A DNA stretch of 64,000 nucleotides. Source: Hirudinaria manillensis. Taxonomy: Eukaryota > Annelida > Clitellata > Hirudinida > Hirudinidae. The notes under the pieces are model-generated. The model searched no databases. It saw only the letters and a list, made by a program, of their open reading frames with translations, and had not been told where the DNA came from. Positions 9,235 through 21,371 of the stretch are shown here, piece after piece. The stretch is taken from positions 7,874,501 through 7,938,500 of the forward strand of contig CM067527.1 in assembly GCA_034509925.1 (NCBI GenBank), written 5' to 3'. Made by a program: the position numbers and the translations under genes. Each line of letters opens with the position of its first letter. The first letter of the stretch is position 1.

Positions 9235-9543
9235 TCACTGCTTTGCGTCGTACGCGACGATTTTGACTTTGTCGACGTGAGCGACACTGTTATTCTCCCT
9301 AAATTCTGCATTCTCGACTACCATCGTCCAGACGTTGTCGCAGAATCTATAGCCCTTCATATTGCCTTTGAAAGAAATGCTTTTCTTGGCACCCTTTTCT
9401 ATGGCTTTGTTCGCGGCCTTGTCAAACTTTTCGACGATTTTCATGGCCAAATCCGCCGACATCTGACCACTTAGAATCAGTTCGTCGATAGTTTCGACGA
9501 GGCTTTTGCACAGAGTCGTATTTCGATACAATTTCTCACTCAT
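9235..9543 (-). CDS. GTF2A2: TFIIA gamma subunit, array copy 12
   Basis: S-type 3' flank, T-type promoter, perfect 3' hairpin stem. The whole 790-bp unit appears identical to that of copy 13. Confidence 0.93.
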   Translation of the reverse strand: MSEKLYRNTTLCKSLVETIDELILSGQMSADLAMKIVEKFDKAANKAIEKGAKKSISFKGNMKGYRFCDNVWTMVVENAEFRENNSVAHVDKVKIVAYDAKQ

Positions 9544-10024
9544 GCTGACAATTACGTGCTTCGGTGCGATAGGAATAGTGCGCTGCTCAGATTTCGACCC
9601 GTCACGAGGCTCACTTTGGCAATAATGACGAGTAGAACCGAACTCTCTACTTATATAGATTCTGGTAGCCACCCAATTTGCATATGCTACTGTGCGCTAT
9701 TGTTTGGCGCACGCGTGCTATTGTTTAGAGCGCGCCTGCTACAGCCCCGGAGCGCCAGTGTCACGTGATGCGTTTATTTTATTTTTATTAATTACTTAAG
9801 CGAATATCTATTTTTGAGGATTTATTTTCATCTATTGCGTCCAATAAAACGCGATTTTTTATTTTATTTAATACCCATCCTAATTTTGTTTTTAATTTTA
9901 CGACTTGCGAATATCTATTTTTGAGGTTTTACTAACACCTATTTCATCTACTTAAATTCTAAATGCTAATTTTTTTATGCCCTATCGAATAGGGGCGATT
10001 TTTCTTATATCTACGCGAATCGCA

Positions 10025-10333
10025 TCACTGCTTTGCGTCGTACGCGACGATTTTGACTTTGTCGACGTGAGCGACACTGTTATTCTCCCTAAATTCTGCA
10101 TTCTCGACTACCATCGTCCAGACGTTGTCGCAGAATCTATAGCCCTTCATATTGCCTTTGAAAGAAATGCTTTTCTTGGCACCCTTTTCTATGGCTTTGT
10201 TCGCGGCCTTGTCAAACTTTTCGACGATTTTCATGGCCAAATCCGCCGACATCTGACCACTTAGAATCAGTTCGTCGATAGTTTCGACGAGGCTTTTGCA
10301 CAGAGTCGTATTTCGATACAATTTCTCACTCAT
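10025..10333 (-). CDS. GTF2A2: TFIIA gamma subunit, array copy 13
   Basis: Apparent exact duplicate of the copy 12 unit, including the perfect hairpin and the rare ATACCC spacer variant. 784 bp to copy 14. Confidence 0.93.
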   Translation of the reverse strand: MSEKLYRNTTLCKSLVETIDELILSGQMSADLAMKIVEKFDKAANKAIEKGAKKSISFKGNMKGYRFCDNVWTMVVENAEFRENNSVAHVDKVKIVAYDAKQ

Positions 10334-10808
10334 GCTGACAATTACGTGCTTCGGTGCGATAGGAATAGTGCGCTGCTCAGATTTCGACCCGTCACGAGGC
10401 TCACTTTGGCAATAATGACGAGTAGAACCGAACTCTCTACTTATATAGATTCTGGTAGCCACCCAATTTGCATATGCTACTGTGCGCTATTGTTTGGCGC
10501 ACGCGTGCTATTGTTTAGAGCGCGCCTGCTACAGCCCCGGAGCGCCAGTGTCACGTGATGCGTTTATTTTATTTTTATTAATTACTTAAGCGAATATCTA
10601 TTTTTGAGGATTTATTTTCATCTATTGCGTCCAATAAAACGCGATTTTTTATTTTATACCCATCCTAATTTTTTTTTAATTTTACGACTTGCGAATATCT
10701 ATTTTTGAGGTTTTACTAACACCTATTTCATCTACTTAAATTCTAAATGCTAATTTTTTTATGCCCTATCGAATAGGGGCGATTTTTCTTATATCTACGC
10801 GAATCGCA

Positions 10809-11117
10809 TCACTGCTTTGCGTCGTACGCGACGATTTTGACTTTGTCGACGTGAGCGACACTGTTATTCTCCCTAAATTCTGCATTCTCGACTACCATCG
10901 TCCAGACGTTGTCGCAGAATCTATAGCCCTTCATATTGCCTTTGAAAGAAATGCTTTTCTTGGCACCCTTTTCTATGGCTTTGTTCGCGGCCTTGTCAAA
11001 CTTTTCGACGATTTTCATGGCCAAATCCGCCGACATCTGACCACTTAGAATCAGTTCGTCGATAGTTTCGACGAGGCTTTTGCACAGAGTCGTATTTCGA
11101 TACAATTTCTCACTCAT
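10809..11117 (-). CDS. GTF2A2: TFIIA gamma subunit, array copy 14
   Basis: S-type 3' flank, T-type promoter, last of the three copies with the perfect hairpin. 789 bp to copy 15. Confidence 0.93.
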   Translation of the reverse strand: MSEKLYRNTTLCKSLVETIDELILSGQMSADLAMKIVEKFDKAANKAIEKGAKKSISFKGNMKGYRFCDNVWTMVVENAEFRENNSVAHVDKVKIVAYDAKQ

Positions 11118-11597
11118 GCTGACAATTACGTGCTTCGGTGCGATAGGAATAGTGCGCTGCTCAGATTTCGACCCGTCACGAGGCTCACTTTGGCAATAAT
11201 GACGAGTAGAACCGAACTCTCTACTTATATAGATTCTGGTAGCCACCCAATTTGCATATGCTACTGTGCGCTATTGTTTGGCGCACGCGTGCTATTGTTT
11301 AGAGCGCGCCTGCTACAGCCCCGGAGCGCCAGTGTCACGTGATGCGTTTATTTTATTTTTATTAATTACTTAAGCGAATATCTATTTTTGAGGATTTATT
11401 TTCATCTATTGCGTCCAATAAAACGCGATTTTTTATTTTATTTAATGCCCATCCTAATTTTTTTTTAATTTTACGACTTGCGAATATCTATTTTTGAGGT
11501 TTTACTAACACCTATTTCATCTACTAAAATTCTAAATGCTAATTTTTTTATGCCCTTTCGAATAGGGGCGATTTTTCTTATATCTACGCGAATCGCA

Positions 11598-11906
11598 TCA
11601 CTGCTTTGCGTCGTACGCGACGATTTTGACTTTGTCGACGTGAGCGACACTGTTATTCTCCCTAAATTCTGCATTCTCGACTACCATCGTCCAGACGTTG
11701 TCGCAGAATCTATAGCCCTTCATATTGCCTTTGAAAGAAATGCTTTTCTTGGCACCCTTTTCTATGGCTTTGTTCGCGGCCTTGTCAAACTTTTCGACGA
11801 TTTTCATGGCCAAATCCGCCGACATCTGACCACTTAGAATCAGTTCGTCGATAGTTTCGACGAGGCTTTTGCACAGAGTCGTATTTCGATACAATTTCTC
11901 ACTCAT
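11598..11906 (-). CDS. GTF2A2: TFIIA gamma subunit, array copy 15
   Basis: S-type 3' flank, C-type promoter. 790 bp to copy 16. Confidence 0.93.
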   Translation of the reverse strand: MSEKLYRNTTLCKSLVETIDELILSGQMSADLAMKIVEKFDKAANKAIEKGAKKSISFKGNMKGYRFCDNVWTMVVENAEFRENNSVAHVDKVKIVAYDAKQ

Positions 11907-12387
11907 GCTGACAATTACGTGCTTCGGTGCGATAGGAATAGTGCGCTGCTCAGATTTCGACCCGTCACGAGGCTCACTTTGGCAATAATGACGAGTAGAA
12001 CCGAACTCTCTACTTATATAGATTCTGGCAGCCACCCAATTTGCATATGCTACTGTGCGCTATTGTTTGGCGCACGCGTGCTATTGTTTAGAGCGCGCCT
12101 GCTACAGCCCCGGAGCGCCAGTGTCACGTGATGCGTTTATTTTATTTTTATTAATTACTTAAGCGAATATCTATTTTTGAGGATTTATTTTCATCTATTG
12201 CGTCCAATAAAACGCGATTTTTTATTTTATTTTATGCCCATCCTAATTTTTTTTTTAATTTTACGACTTGCGAATATCTATTTTTGAGGTTTTACTAACA
12301 CCTATTTCATCTACTAAAATTCTAAATGCTAATTTTTTTATGCCCTTTCGAATAGGGGCGATTTTTCTTATATCTACGCGAATCGCA

Positions 12388-12696
12388 TCACTGCTTTGCG
12401 TCGTACGCGACGATTTTGACTTTGTCGACGTGAGCGACACTGTTATTCTCCCTAAATTCTGCATTCTCGACTACCATCGTCCAGACGTTGTCGCAGAATC
12501 TATAGCCCTTCATATTGCCTTTGAAAGAAATGCTTTTCTTGGCACCCTTTTCTATGGCTTTGTTCGCGGCCTTGTCAAACTTTTCGACGATTTTCATGGC
12601 CAAATCCGCCGACATCTGACCACTTAGAATCAGTTCGTCGATAGTTTCGACGAGGCTTTTGCACAGAGTCGTATTTCGATACAATTTCTCACTCAT
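12388..12696 (-). CDS. GTF2A2: TFIIA gamma subunit, array copy 16
   Basis: S-type 3' flank, C-type promoter. 784 bp to copy 17. Confidence 0.93.
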   Translation of the reverse strand: MSEKLYRNTTLCKSLVETIDELILSGQMSADLAMKIVEKFDKAANKAIEKGAKKSISFKGNMKGYRFCDNVWTMVVENAEFRENNSVAHVDKVKIVAYDAKQ

Positions 12697-13171
12697 GCTG
12701 ACAATTACGTGCTTCGGTGCGATAGGAATAGTGCGCTGCTCAGATTTCGACCCGTCACGAGGCTCACTTTGGCAATAATGACGAGTAGAACCGAACTCTC
12801 TACTTATATAGATTCTGGCAGCCACCCAATTTGCATATGCTACTGTGCGCTATTGTTTGGCGCACGCGTGCTATTGTTTAGAGCGCGCCTGCTACAGCCC
12901 CGGAGCGCCAGTGTCACGTGATGCGTTTATTTTATTTTTATTAATTACTTAAGCGAATATCTATTTTTGAGGATTTATTTTCATCTATTGCGTCCAATAA
13001 AACGCGATTTTTTATTTTATGCCCATCCTAATTTTTTTTTAATTTTACGACTTGCGAATATCTATTTTTGAGGTTTTACTAACACCTATTTCATCTACTT
13101 AAATTCTAAATGCTAATTTTTTTATGCCCTTTCGAATAGGGGCGATTTTTCTTATATCTACGCGAATCGCA

Positions 13172-13480
13172 TCACTGCTTTGCGTCGTACGCGACGATTT
13201 TGACTTTGTCGACGTGAGCGACACTGTTATTCTCCCTAAATTCTGCATTCTCGACTACCATCGTCCAGACGTTGTCGCAGAATCTATAGCCCTTCATATT
13301 GCCTTTGAAAGAAATGCTTTTCTTGGCACCCTTTTCTATGGCTTTGTTCGCGGCCTTGTCAAACTTTTCGACGATTTTCATGGCCAAATCCGCCGACATC
13401 TGACCACTTAGAATCAGTTCGTCGATAGTTTCGACGAGGCTTTTGCACAGAGTCGTATTTCGATACAATTTCTCACTCAT
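13172..13480 (-). CDS. GTF2A2: TFIIA gamma subunit, array copy 17
   Basis: S-type 3' flank, T-type promoter. 787 bp to copy 18. Confidence 0.93.
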   Translation of the reverse strand: MSEKLYRNTTLCKSLVETIDELILSGQMSADLAMKIVEKFDKAANKAIEKGAKKSISFKGNMKGYRFCDNVWTMVVENAEFRENNSVAHVDKVKIVAYDAKQ

Positions 13481-13958
13481 GCTGACAATTACGTGCTTCG
13501 GTGCGATAGGAATAGTGCGCTGCTCAGATTTCGACCCGTCACGAGGCTCACTTTGGCAATAATGACGAGTAGAACCGAACTCTCTACTTATATAGATTCT
13601 GGTAGCCACCCAATTTGCATATGCTACTGTGCGCTATTGTTTGGCGCACGCGTGCTATTGTTTAGAGCGCGCCTGCTACAGCCCCGGAGCGCCAGTGTCA
13701 CGTGATGCGTTTATTTTATTTTTATTAATTACTTAAGCGAATATCTATTTTTGGGATTTATTTTCATCTATTGCGTCCAATAAAACGCGATTTTATTTTA
13801 TTTTATGCCCATCCTAATTTTTTTTTTATTTTACGACTTGCGAATATCTATTTTTGAGGTTTTACTAACACCTATTTCATCTACTAAAATTCTAAATGCT
13901 AATTTTTTTTATGCCCTTTCGAATAGGGGCGATTTTTCTTATATCTACGCGAATCGCA

Positions 13959-14267
13959 TCACTGCTTTGCGTCGTACGCGACGATTTTGACTTTGTCGAC
14001 GTGAGCGACACTGTTATTCTCCCTAAATTCTGCATTCTCGACTACCATCGTCCAGACGTTGTCGCAGAATCTATAGCCCTTCATATTGCCTTTGAAAGAA
14101 ATGCTTTTCTTGGCACCCTTTTCTATGGCTTTGTTCGCGGCCTTGTCAAACTTTTCGACGATTTTCATGGCCAAATCCGCCGACATCTGACCACTTAGAA
14201 TCAGTTCGTCGATAGTTTCGACGAGGCTTTTGCACAGAGTCGTATTTCGATACAATTTCTCACTCAT
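13959..14267 (-). CDS. GTF2A2: TFIIA gamma subunit, array copy 18
   Basis: S-type 3' flank, T-type promoter. The spacer at its 3' side has several small A/T-tract length changes. 790 bp to copy 19. Confidence 0.93.
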   Translation of the reverse strand: MSEKLYRNTTLCKSLVETIDELILSGQMSADLAMKIVEKFDKAANKAIEKGAKKSISFKGNMKGYRFCDNVWTMVVENAEFRENNSVAHVDKVKIVAYDAKQ

Positions 14268-14748
14268 GCTGACAATTACGTGCTTCGGTGCGATAGGAAT
14301 AGTGCGCTGCTCAGATTTCGACCCGTCACGAGGCTCACTTTGGCAATAATGACGAGTAGAACCGAACTCTCTACTTATATAGATTCTGGTAGCCACCCAA
14401 TTTGCATATGCTACTGTGCGCTATTGTTTGGCGCACGCGTGCTATTGTTTAGAGCGCGCCTGCTACAGCCCCGGAGCGCCAGTGTCACGTGATGCGTTTA
14501 TTTTATTTTTATTAATTACTTAAGCGAATATCTATTTTTGAGGATTTATTTTCATCTATTGCGTACAATAAAACGCGATTTTTTATTTTATTTAATACCC
14601 ATCCTAATTTTGTTTTTAATTTTACGACTTGCGAATATCTATTTTTGAGGTTTTACTAACACCTATTTCATCTACTAAAATTCTAAATGCTAATTTTTTT
14701 ATGCCCTTTCGAATAGGGGCGATTTTTCTTATATCTACGCGAATCGCA

Positions 14749-15057
14749 TCACTGCTTTGCGTCGTACGCGACGATTTTGACTTTGTCGACGTGAGCGACA
14801 CTGTTATTCTCCCTAAATTCTGCATTCTCGACTACCATCGTCCAGACGTTGTCGCAGAATCTATAGCCCTTCATATTGCCTTTGAAAGAAATGCTTTTCT
14901 TGGCACCCTTTTCTATGGCTTTGTTCGCGGCCTTGTCAAACTTTTCGACGATTTTCATGGCCAAATCCGCCGACATCTGACCACTTAGAATCAGTTCGTC
15001 GATAGTTTCGACGAGGCTTTTGCACAGAGTCGTATTTCGATACAATTTCTCACTCAT
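14749..15057 (-). CDS. GTF2A2: TFIIA gamma subunit, array copy 19
   Basis: S-type 3' flank, C-type promoter. 789 bp to copy 20. Confidence 0.93.
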   Translation of the reverse strand: MSEKLYRNTTLCKSLVETIDELILSGQMSADLAMKIVEKFDKAANKAIEKGAKKSISFKGNMKGYRFCDNVWTMVVENAEFRENNSVAHVDKVKIVAYDAKQ

Positions 15058-15537
15058 GCTGACAATTACGTGCTTCGGTGCGATAGGAATAGTGCGCTGC
15101 TCAGATTTCGACCCGTCACGAGGCTCACTTTGGCAATAATGACGAGTAGAACCGAACTCTCTACTTATATAGATTCTGGCAGCCACCCAATTTGCATATG
15201 CTACTGTGCGCTATTGTTTGGCGCACGCGTGCTATTGTTTAGAGCGCGCCTGCTACAGCCCCGGAGCGCCAGTGTCACGTGATGCGTTTATTTTATTTTT
15301 ATTAATTACTTAAGCGAATATCTATTTTTGAGGATTTATTTTCATCTATTGCGTCCAATAAAACGCGATTTTTAATTTTATTTTATGCCCATCCTAATTT
15401 TTTTTTAATTTTACGACTTGCGAATATCTATTTTTGAGGTTTTATTTACACCTATTTCATCTACTAAAATTCTAAATGCTAATTTTTTTATGCCCTTTCG
15501 AATAGGGGCGATTTTTCTTATATCTACGCGAATCGCA

Positions 15538-15846
15538 TCACTGCTTTGCGTCGTACGCGACGATTTTGACTTTGTCGACGTGAGCGACACTGTTATTCTC
15601 CCTAAATTCTGCATTCTCGACTACCATCGTCCAGACGTTGTCGCAGAATCTATAGCCCTTCATATTGCCTTTGAAAGAAATGCTTTTCTTGGCACCCTTT
15701 TCTATGGCTTTGTTCGCGGCCTTGTCAAACTTTTCGACGATTTTCATGGCCAAATCCGCCGACATCTGACCACTTAGAATCAGTTCGTCGATAGTTTCGA
15801 CGAGGCTTTTGCACAGAGTCGTATTTCGATACAATTTCTCACTCAT
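15538..15846 (-). CDS. GTF2A2: TFIIA gamma subunit, array copy 20
   Basis: The one N-type 3' flank inside the S block, joined to a T-type promoter, so this unit looks recombinant. 789 bp to copy 21. Confidence 0.93.
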   Translation of the reverse strand: MSEKLYRNTTLCKSLVETIDELILSGQMSADLAMKIVEKFDKAANKAIEKGAKKSISFKGNMKGYRFCDNVWTMVVENAEFRENNSVAHVDKVKIVAYDAKQ

Positions 15847-16326
15847 GCTGACAATTACGTGCTTCGGTGCGATAGGAATAGTGCGCTGCTCAGATTTCGA
15901 CCCGTCACGAGGCTCACTTTGGCAATAATGACGAGTAGAACCGAACTCTCTACTTATATAGATTCTGGTAGCCACCCAATTTGCATATGCTACTGTGCGC
16001 TATTGTTTGGCGCACGCGTGCTATTGTTTAGAGCGCGCCTGCTACAGCCCCGGAGCGCCAGTGTCACGTGATGCGTTTATTTTATTTTTATTAATTACTT
16101 AAGCGAATATCTATTTTTGAGGATTTATTTTCATCTATTGCGTCCAATAAAACGCGATTTTTTATTTTATTTTATGCCCATCCTAATTTTTTTTTAATTT
16201 TACGACTTGCGAATATCTATTTTTGAGGTTTTACTAACACCTATTTCATCTACTAAAATTCTAAATGCTAATTTTTTTATGCCCTTTCGAATAGGGGCGA
16301 TTTTTCTTATATCTACGCGAATCGCA

Positions 16327-16635
16327 TCACTGCTTTGCGTCGTACGCGACGATTTTGACTTTGTCGACGTGAGCGACACTGTTATTCTCCCTAAATTCTG
16401 CATTCTCGACTACCATCGTCCAGACGTTGTCGCAGAATCTATAGCCCTTCATATTGCCTTTGAAAGAAATGCTTTTCTTGGCACCCTTTTCTATGGCTTT
16501 GTTCGCGGCCTTGTCAAACTTTTCGACGATTTTCATGGCCAAATCCGCCGACATCTGACCACTTAGAATCAGTTCGTCGATAGTTTCGACGAGGCTTTTG
16601 CACAGAGTCGTATTTCGATACAATTTCTCACTCAT
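16327..16635 (-). CDS. GTF2A2: TFIIA gamma subunit, array copy 21
   Basis: S-type 3' flank and the last T-type promoter in the window. 790 bp to copy 22. Confidence 0.93.
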   Translation of the reverse strand: MSEKLYRNTTLCKSLVETIDELILSGQMSADLAMKIVEKFDKAANKAIEKGAKKSISFKGNMKGYRFCDNVWTMVVENAEFRENNSVAHVDKVKIVAYDAKQ

Positions 16636-17116
16636 GCTGACAATTACGTGCTTCGGTGCGATAGGAATAGTGCGCTGCTCAGATTTCGACCCGTCACGAG
16701 GCTCACTTTGGCAATAATGACGAGTAGAACCGAACTCTCTACTTATATAGATTCTGGTAGCCACCCAATTTGCATATGCTACTGTGCGCTATTGTTTGGC
16801 GCACGCGTGCTATTGTTTAGAGCGCGCCTGCTACAGCCCCGGAGCGCCAGTGTCACGTGATGCGTTTATTTTATTTTTATTAATTACTTAAGCGAATATC
16901 TATTTTTGAGGATTTATTTTCATCTATTGCGTCCAATAAAACGCGATTTTTTATTTTATTTAATGCCCATCCTAATTTTGTTTTTAATTTTACGACTTGC
17001 GAATATCTATTTTTGAGGTTTTACTAACACCTATTTCATCTACTAAAATTCTAAATGCTAATTTTTTTATGCCCTTTCGAATAGGGGCGATTTTTCTTAT
17101 ATCTACGCGAATCGCA

Positions 17117-17425
17117 TCACTGCTTTGCGTCGTACGCGACGATTTTGACTTTGTCGACGTGAGCGACACTGTTATTCTCCCTAAATTCTGCATTCTCGAC
17201 TACCATCGTCCAGACGTTGTCGCAGAATCTATAGCCCTTCATATTGCCTTTGAAAGAAATGCTTTTCTTGGCACCCTTTTCTATGGCTTTGTTCGCGGCC
17301 TTGTCAAACTTTTCGACGATTTTCATGGCCAAATCCGCCGACATCTGACCACTTAGAATCAGTTCGTCGATAGTTTCGACGAGGCTTTTGCACAGAGTCG
17401 TATTTCGATACAATTTCTCACTCAT
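17117..17425 (-). CDS. GTF2A2: TFIIA gamma subunit, array copy 22
   Basis: Closes the S block. 784 bp to copy 23. Confidence 0.93.
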   Translation of the reverse strand: MSEKLYRNTTLCKSLVETIDELILSGQMSADLAMKIVEKFDKAANKAIEKGAKKSISFKGNMKGYRFCDNVWTMVVENAEFRENNSVAHVDKVKIVAYDAKQ

Positions 17426-17900
17426 GCTGACAATTACGTGCTTCGGTGCGATAGGAATAGTGCGCTGCTCAGATTTCGACCCGTCACGAGGCTCACTTTG
17501 GCAATAATGACGAGTAGAACCGAACTCTCTACTTATATAGATTCTGGCAGCCACCCAATTTGCATATGCTACTGTGCGCTATTGTTTGGCGCACGCGTGC
17601 TATTGTTTAGAGCGCGCCTGCTACAGCCCCGGAGCGCCAGTGTCACGTGATGCGTTTATTTTATTTTTATTAATTACTTAAGCGAATATCTATTTTTGAA
17701 GATTTATTTTCATCTATTGCGTCCAATAAAACGCGATTTTTTATTTTATGCCCATCCTAATTTTTTTTTAATTTTACGACTTGCGAATATCTATTTTTGA
17801 GGTTTTATTTACACCTATTTCATCTACTAAAATTCTAAATGCTAATTTTTTTATGCCCTTTCGAATAGGGGCGATTTTTCTTATATCTACGCGAATCGCA

Positions 17901-18209
17901 TCACTGCTTTGCGTCGTACGCGACGATTTTGACTTTGTCGACGTGAGCGACACTGTTATTCTCCCTAAATTCTGCATTCTCGACTACCATCGTCCAGACG
18001 TTGTCGCAGAATCTATAGCCCTTCATATTGCCTTTGAAAGAAATGCTTTTCTTGGCACCCTTTTCTATGGCTTTGTTCGCGGCCTTGTCAAACTTTTCGA
18101 CGATTTTCATGGCCAAATCCGCCGACATCTGACCACTTAGAATCAGTTCGTCGATAGTTTCGACGAGGCTTTTGCACAGAGTCGTATTTCGATACAATTT
18201 CTCACTCAT
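17901..18209 (-). CDS. GTF2A2: TFIIA gamma subunit, array copy 23
   Basis: N-type 3' flank; start of the long N block. 784 bp to copy 24. Confidence 0.93.
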   Translation of the reverse strand: MSEKLYRNTTLCKSLVETIDELILSGQMSADLAMKIVEKFDKAANKAIEKGAKKSISFKGNMKGYRFCDNVWTMVVENAEFRENNSVAHVDKVKIVAYDAKQ

Positions 18210-18684
18210 GCTGACAATTACGTGCTTCGGTGCGATAGGAATAGTGCGCTGCTCAGATTTCGACCCGTCACGAGGCTCACTTTGGCAATAATGACGAGTA
18301 GAACCGAACTCTCTACTTATATAGATTCTGGCAGCCACCCAATTTGCATATGCTACTGTGCGCTATTGTTTGGCGCACGCGTGCTATTGTTTAGAGCGCG
18401 CCTGCTACAGCCCCGGAGCGCCAGTGTCACGTGATGCGTTTATTTTATTTTTATTAATTACTTAAGCGAATATCTATTTTTGAAGATTTATTTTCATCTA
18501 TTGCGTCCAATAAAACGCGATTTTTTATTTTATGCCCATCCTAATTTTTTTTTAATTTTACGACTTGCGAATATCTATTTTTGAGGTTTTATTTACACCT
18601 ATTTCATCTACTAAAATTCTAAATGCTAATTTTTTTATGCCCTTTCGAATAGGGGCGATTTTTCTTATATCTACGCGAATCGCA

Positions 18685-18993
18685 TCACTGCTTTGCGTCG
18701 TACGCGACGATTTTGACTTTGTCGACGTGAGCGACACTGTTATTCTCCCTAAATTCTGCATTCTCGACTACCATCGTCCAGACGTTGTCGCAGAATCTAT
18801 AGCCCTTCATATTGCCTTTGAAAGAAATGCTTTTCTTGGCACCCTTTTCTATGGCTTTGTTCGCGGCCTTGTCAAACTTTTCGACGATTTTCATGGCCAA
18901 ATCCGCCGACATCTGACCACTTAGAATCAGTTCGTCGATAGTTTCGACGAGGCTTTTGCACAGAGTCGTATTTCGATACAATTTCTCACTCAT
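18685..18993 (-). CDS. GTF2A2: TFIIA gamma subunit, array copy 24
   Basis: N-type 3' flank; unit closely matches copy 23. 797 bp to copy 25. Confidence 0.93.
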   Translation of the reverse strand: MSEKLYRNTTLCKSLVETIDELILSGQMSADLAMKIVEKFDKAANKAIEKGAKKSISFKGNMKGYRFCDNVWTMVVENAEFRENNSVAHVDKVKIVAYDAKQ

Positions 18994-19481
18994 GCTGACA
19001 ATTACGTGCTTCGGTGCGATAGGAATAGTGCGCTGCTCAGATTTCGACCCGTCACGAGGCTCACTTTGGCAATAATGACGAGTAGAACCGAACTCTCTAC
19101 TTATATAGATTCTGGCAGCCACCCAATTTGCATATGCTACTGTGCGCTATTGTTTGGCGCACGCGTGCTATTGTTTAGAGCGCGCCTGCTACAGCCCCGG
19201 AGCGCCAGTGTCACGTGATGCGTTTATTTTATTTTTATTAATTACTTAAGCGAATATCTATTTTTGAGGATTTATTTTCATCTATTGCGTCCAATAAAAC
19301 GCGATGTTTTATTTTATTTTATGCCCATCCTAATTTTTTTTTAATTTTACGACTTGCGAATATCTATTTTTGAGGTTTTATTTACACCTATTTCATCTAC
19401 TAAAATTCTAAATGTTAATTTTATTTTTATTTTATGCCCTTTCGAATAGGGGCGATTTTTCTTATATCTACGCGAATCGCA

Positions 19482-19790
19482 TCACTGCTTTGCGTCGTAC
19501 GCGACGATTTTGACTTTGTCGACGTGAGCGACACTGTTATTCTCCCTAAATTCTGCATTCTCGACTACCATCGTCCAGACGTTGTCGCAGAATCTATAGC
19601 CCTTCATATTGCCTTTGAAAGAAATGCTTTTCTTGGCACCCTTTTCTATGGCTTTGTTCGCGGCCTTGTCAAACTTTTCGACGATTTTCATGGCCAAATC
19701 CGCCGACATCTGACCACTTAGAATCAGTTCGTCGATAGTTTCGACGAGGCTTTTGCACAGAGTCGTATTTCGATACAATTTCTCACTCAT
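19482..19790 (-). CDS. GTF2A2: TFIIA gamma subunit, array copy 25
   Basis: N and L types. 784 bp to copy 26. Confidence 0.93.
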   Translation of the reverse strand: MSEKLYRNTTLCKSLVETIDELILSGQMSADLAMKIVEKFDKAANKAIEKGAKKSISFKGNMKGYRFCDNVWTMVVENAEFRENNSVAHVDKVKIVAYDAKQ

Positions 19791-20265
19791 GCTGACAATT
19801 ACGTGCTTCGGTGCGATAGGAATAGTGCGCTGCTCAGATTTCGACCCGTCACGAGGCTCACTTTGGCAATAATGACGAGTAGAACCGAACTCTCTACTTA
19901 TATAGATTCTGGCAGCCACCCAATTTGCATATGCTACTGTGCGCTATTGTTTGGCGCACGCGTGCTATTGTTTAGAGCGCGCCTGCTACAGCCCCGGAGC
20001 GCCAGTGTCACGTGATGCGTTTATTTTATTTTTATTAATTACTTAAGCGAATATCTATTTCTGAAGATTTATTTTCATCTATTGCGTCCAATAAAACGCG
20101 ATTTTTTATTTTATGCCCATCCTAATTTTTTTTTTAATTTTACGACTTGCGAATATCTATTTTTGAGGTTTTATTTACACCTATTTCATCTACTAAAATT
20201 CTAAATGCTAATTTTTTATGCCCTTTCGAATAGGGGCGATTTTTCTTATATCTACGCGAATCGCA

Positions 20266-20574
20266 TCACTGCTTTGCGTCGTACGCGACGATTTTGACTT
20301 TGTCGACGTGAGCGACACTGTTATTCTCCCTAAATTCTGCATTCTCGACTACCATCGTCCAGACGTTGTCGCAGAATCTATAGCCCTTCATATTGCCTTT
20401 GAAAGAAATGCTTTTCTTGGCACCCTTTTCTATGGCTTTGTTCGCGGCCTTGTCAAACTTTTCGACGATTTTCATGGCCAAATCCGCCGACATCTGACCA
20501 CTTAGAATCAGTTCGTCGATAGTTTCGACGAGGCTTTTGCACAGAGTCGTATTTCGATACAATTTCTCACTCAT
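20266..20574 (-). CDS. GTF2A2: TFIIA gamma subunit, array copy 26
   Basis: N-type 3' flank with a slightly shorter A/T tract. 797 bp to copy 27. Confidence 0.93.
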   Translation of the reverse strand: MSEKLYRNTTLCKSLVETIDELILSGQMSADLAMKIVEKFDKAANKAIEKGAKKSISFKGNMKGYRFCDNVWTMVVENAEFRENNSVAHVDKVKIVAYDAKQ

Positions 20575-21062
20575 GCTGACAATTACGTGCTTCGGTGCGA
20601 TAGGAATAGTGCGCTGCTCAGATTTCGACCCGTCACGAGGCTCACTTTGGCAATAATGACGAGTAGAACCGAACTCTCTACTTATATAGATTCTGGCAGC
20701 CACCCAATTTGCATATGCTACTGTGCGCTATTGTTTGGCGCACGCGTGCTATTGTTTAGAGCGCGCCTGCTACAGCCCCGGAGCGCCAGTGTCACGTGAT
20801 GCGTTTATTTTATTTTTATTAATTACTTAAGCGAATATCTATTTTTGAGGATTTATTTTCATCTATTGCGTCCAATAAAACGCGATTTTTTTTTTTATTT
20901 TATGCCCATCCTAATTTTTTTTTAATTTTACGACTTGCGAATATCTATTTTTGAGGTTTTATTTACACCTATTTCATCTACTAAAATTCTAAATGTTAAT
21001 TTTATTTTTATTTTATGCCCTTTCGAATAGGGGCGATTTTTCTTATATCTACGCGAATCGCA

Positions 21063-21371
21063 TCACTGCTTTGCGTCGTACGCGACGATTTTGACTTTGT
21101 CGACGTGAGCGACACTGTTATTCTCCCTAAATTCTGCATTCTCGACTACCATCGTCCAGACGTTGTCGCAGAATCTATAGCCCTTCATATTGCCTTTGAA
21201 AGAAATGCTTTTCTTGGCACCCTTTTCTATGGCTTTGTTCGCGGCCTTGTCAAACTTTTCGACGATTTTCATGGCCAAATCCGCCGACATCTGACCACTT
21301 AGAATCAGTTCGTCGATAGTTTCGACGAGGCTTTTGCACAGAGTCGTATTTCGATACAATTTCTCACTCAT
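21063..21371 (-). CDS. GTF2A2: TFIIA gamma subunit, array copy 27
   Basis: N and L types. 793 bp to copy 28. Confidence 0.93.
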   Translation of the reverse strand: MSEKLYRNTTLCKSLVETIDELILSGQMSADLAMKIVEKFDKAANKAIEKGAKKSISFKGNMKGYRFCDNVWTMVVENAEFRENNSVAHVDKVKIVAYDAKQ

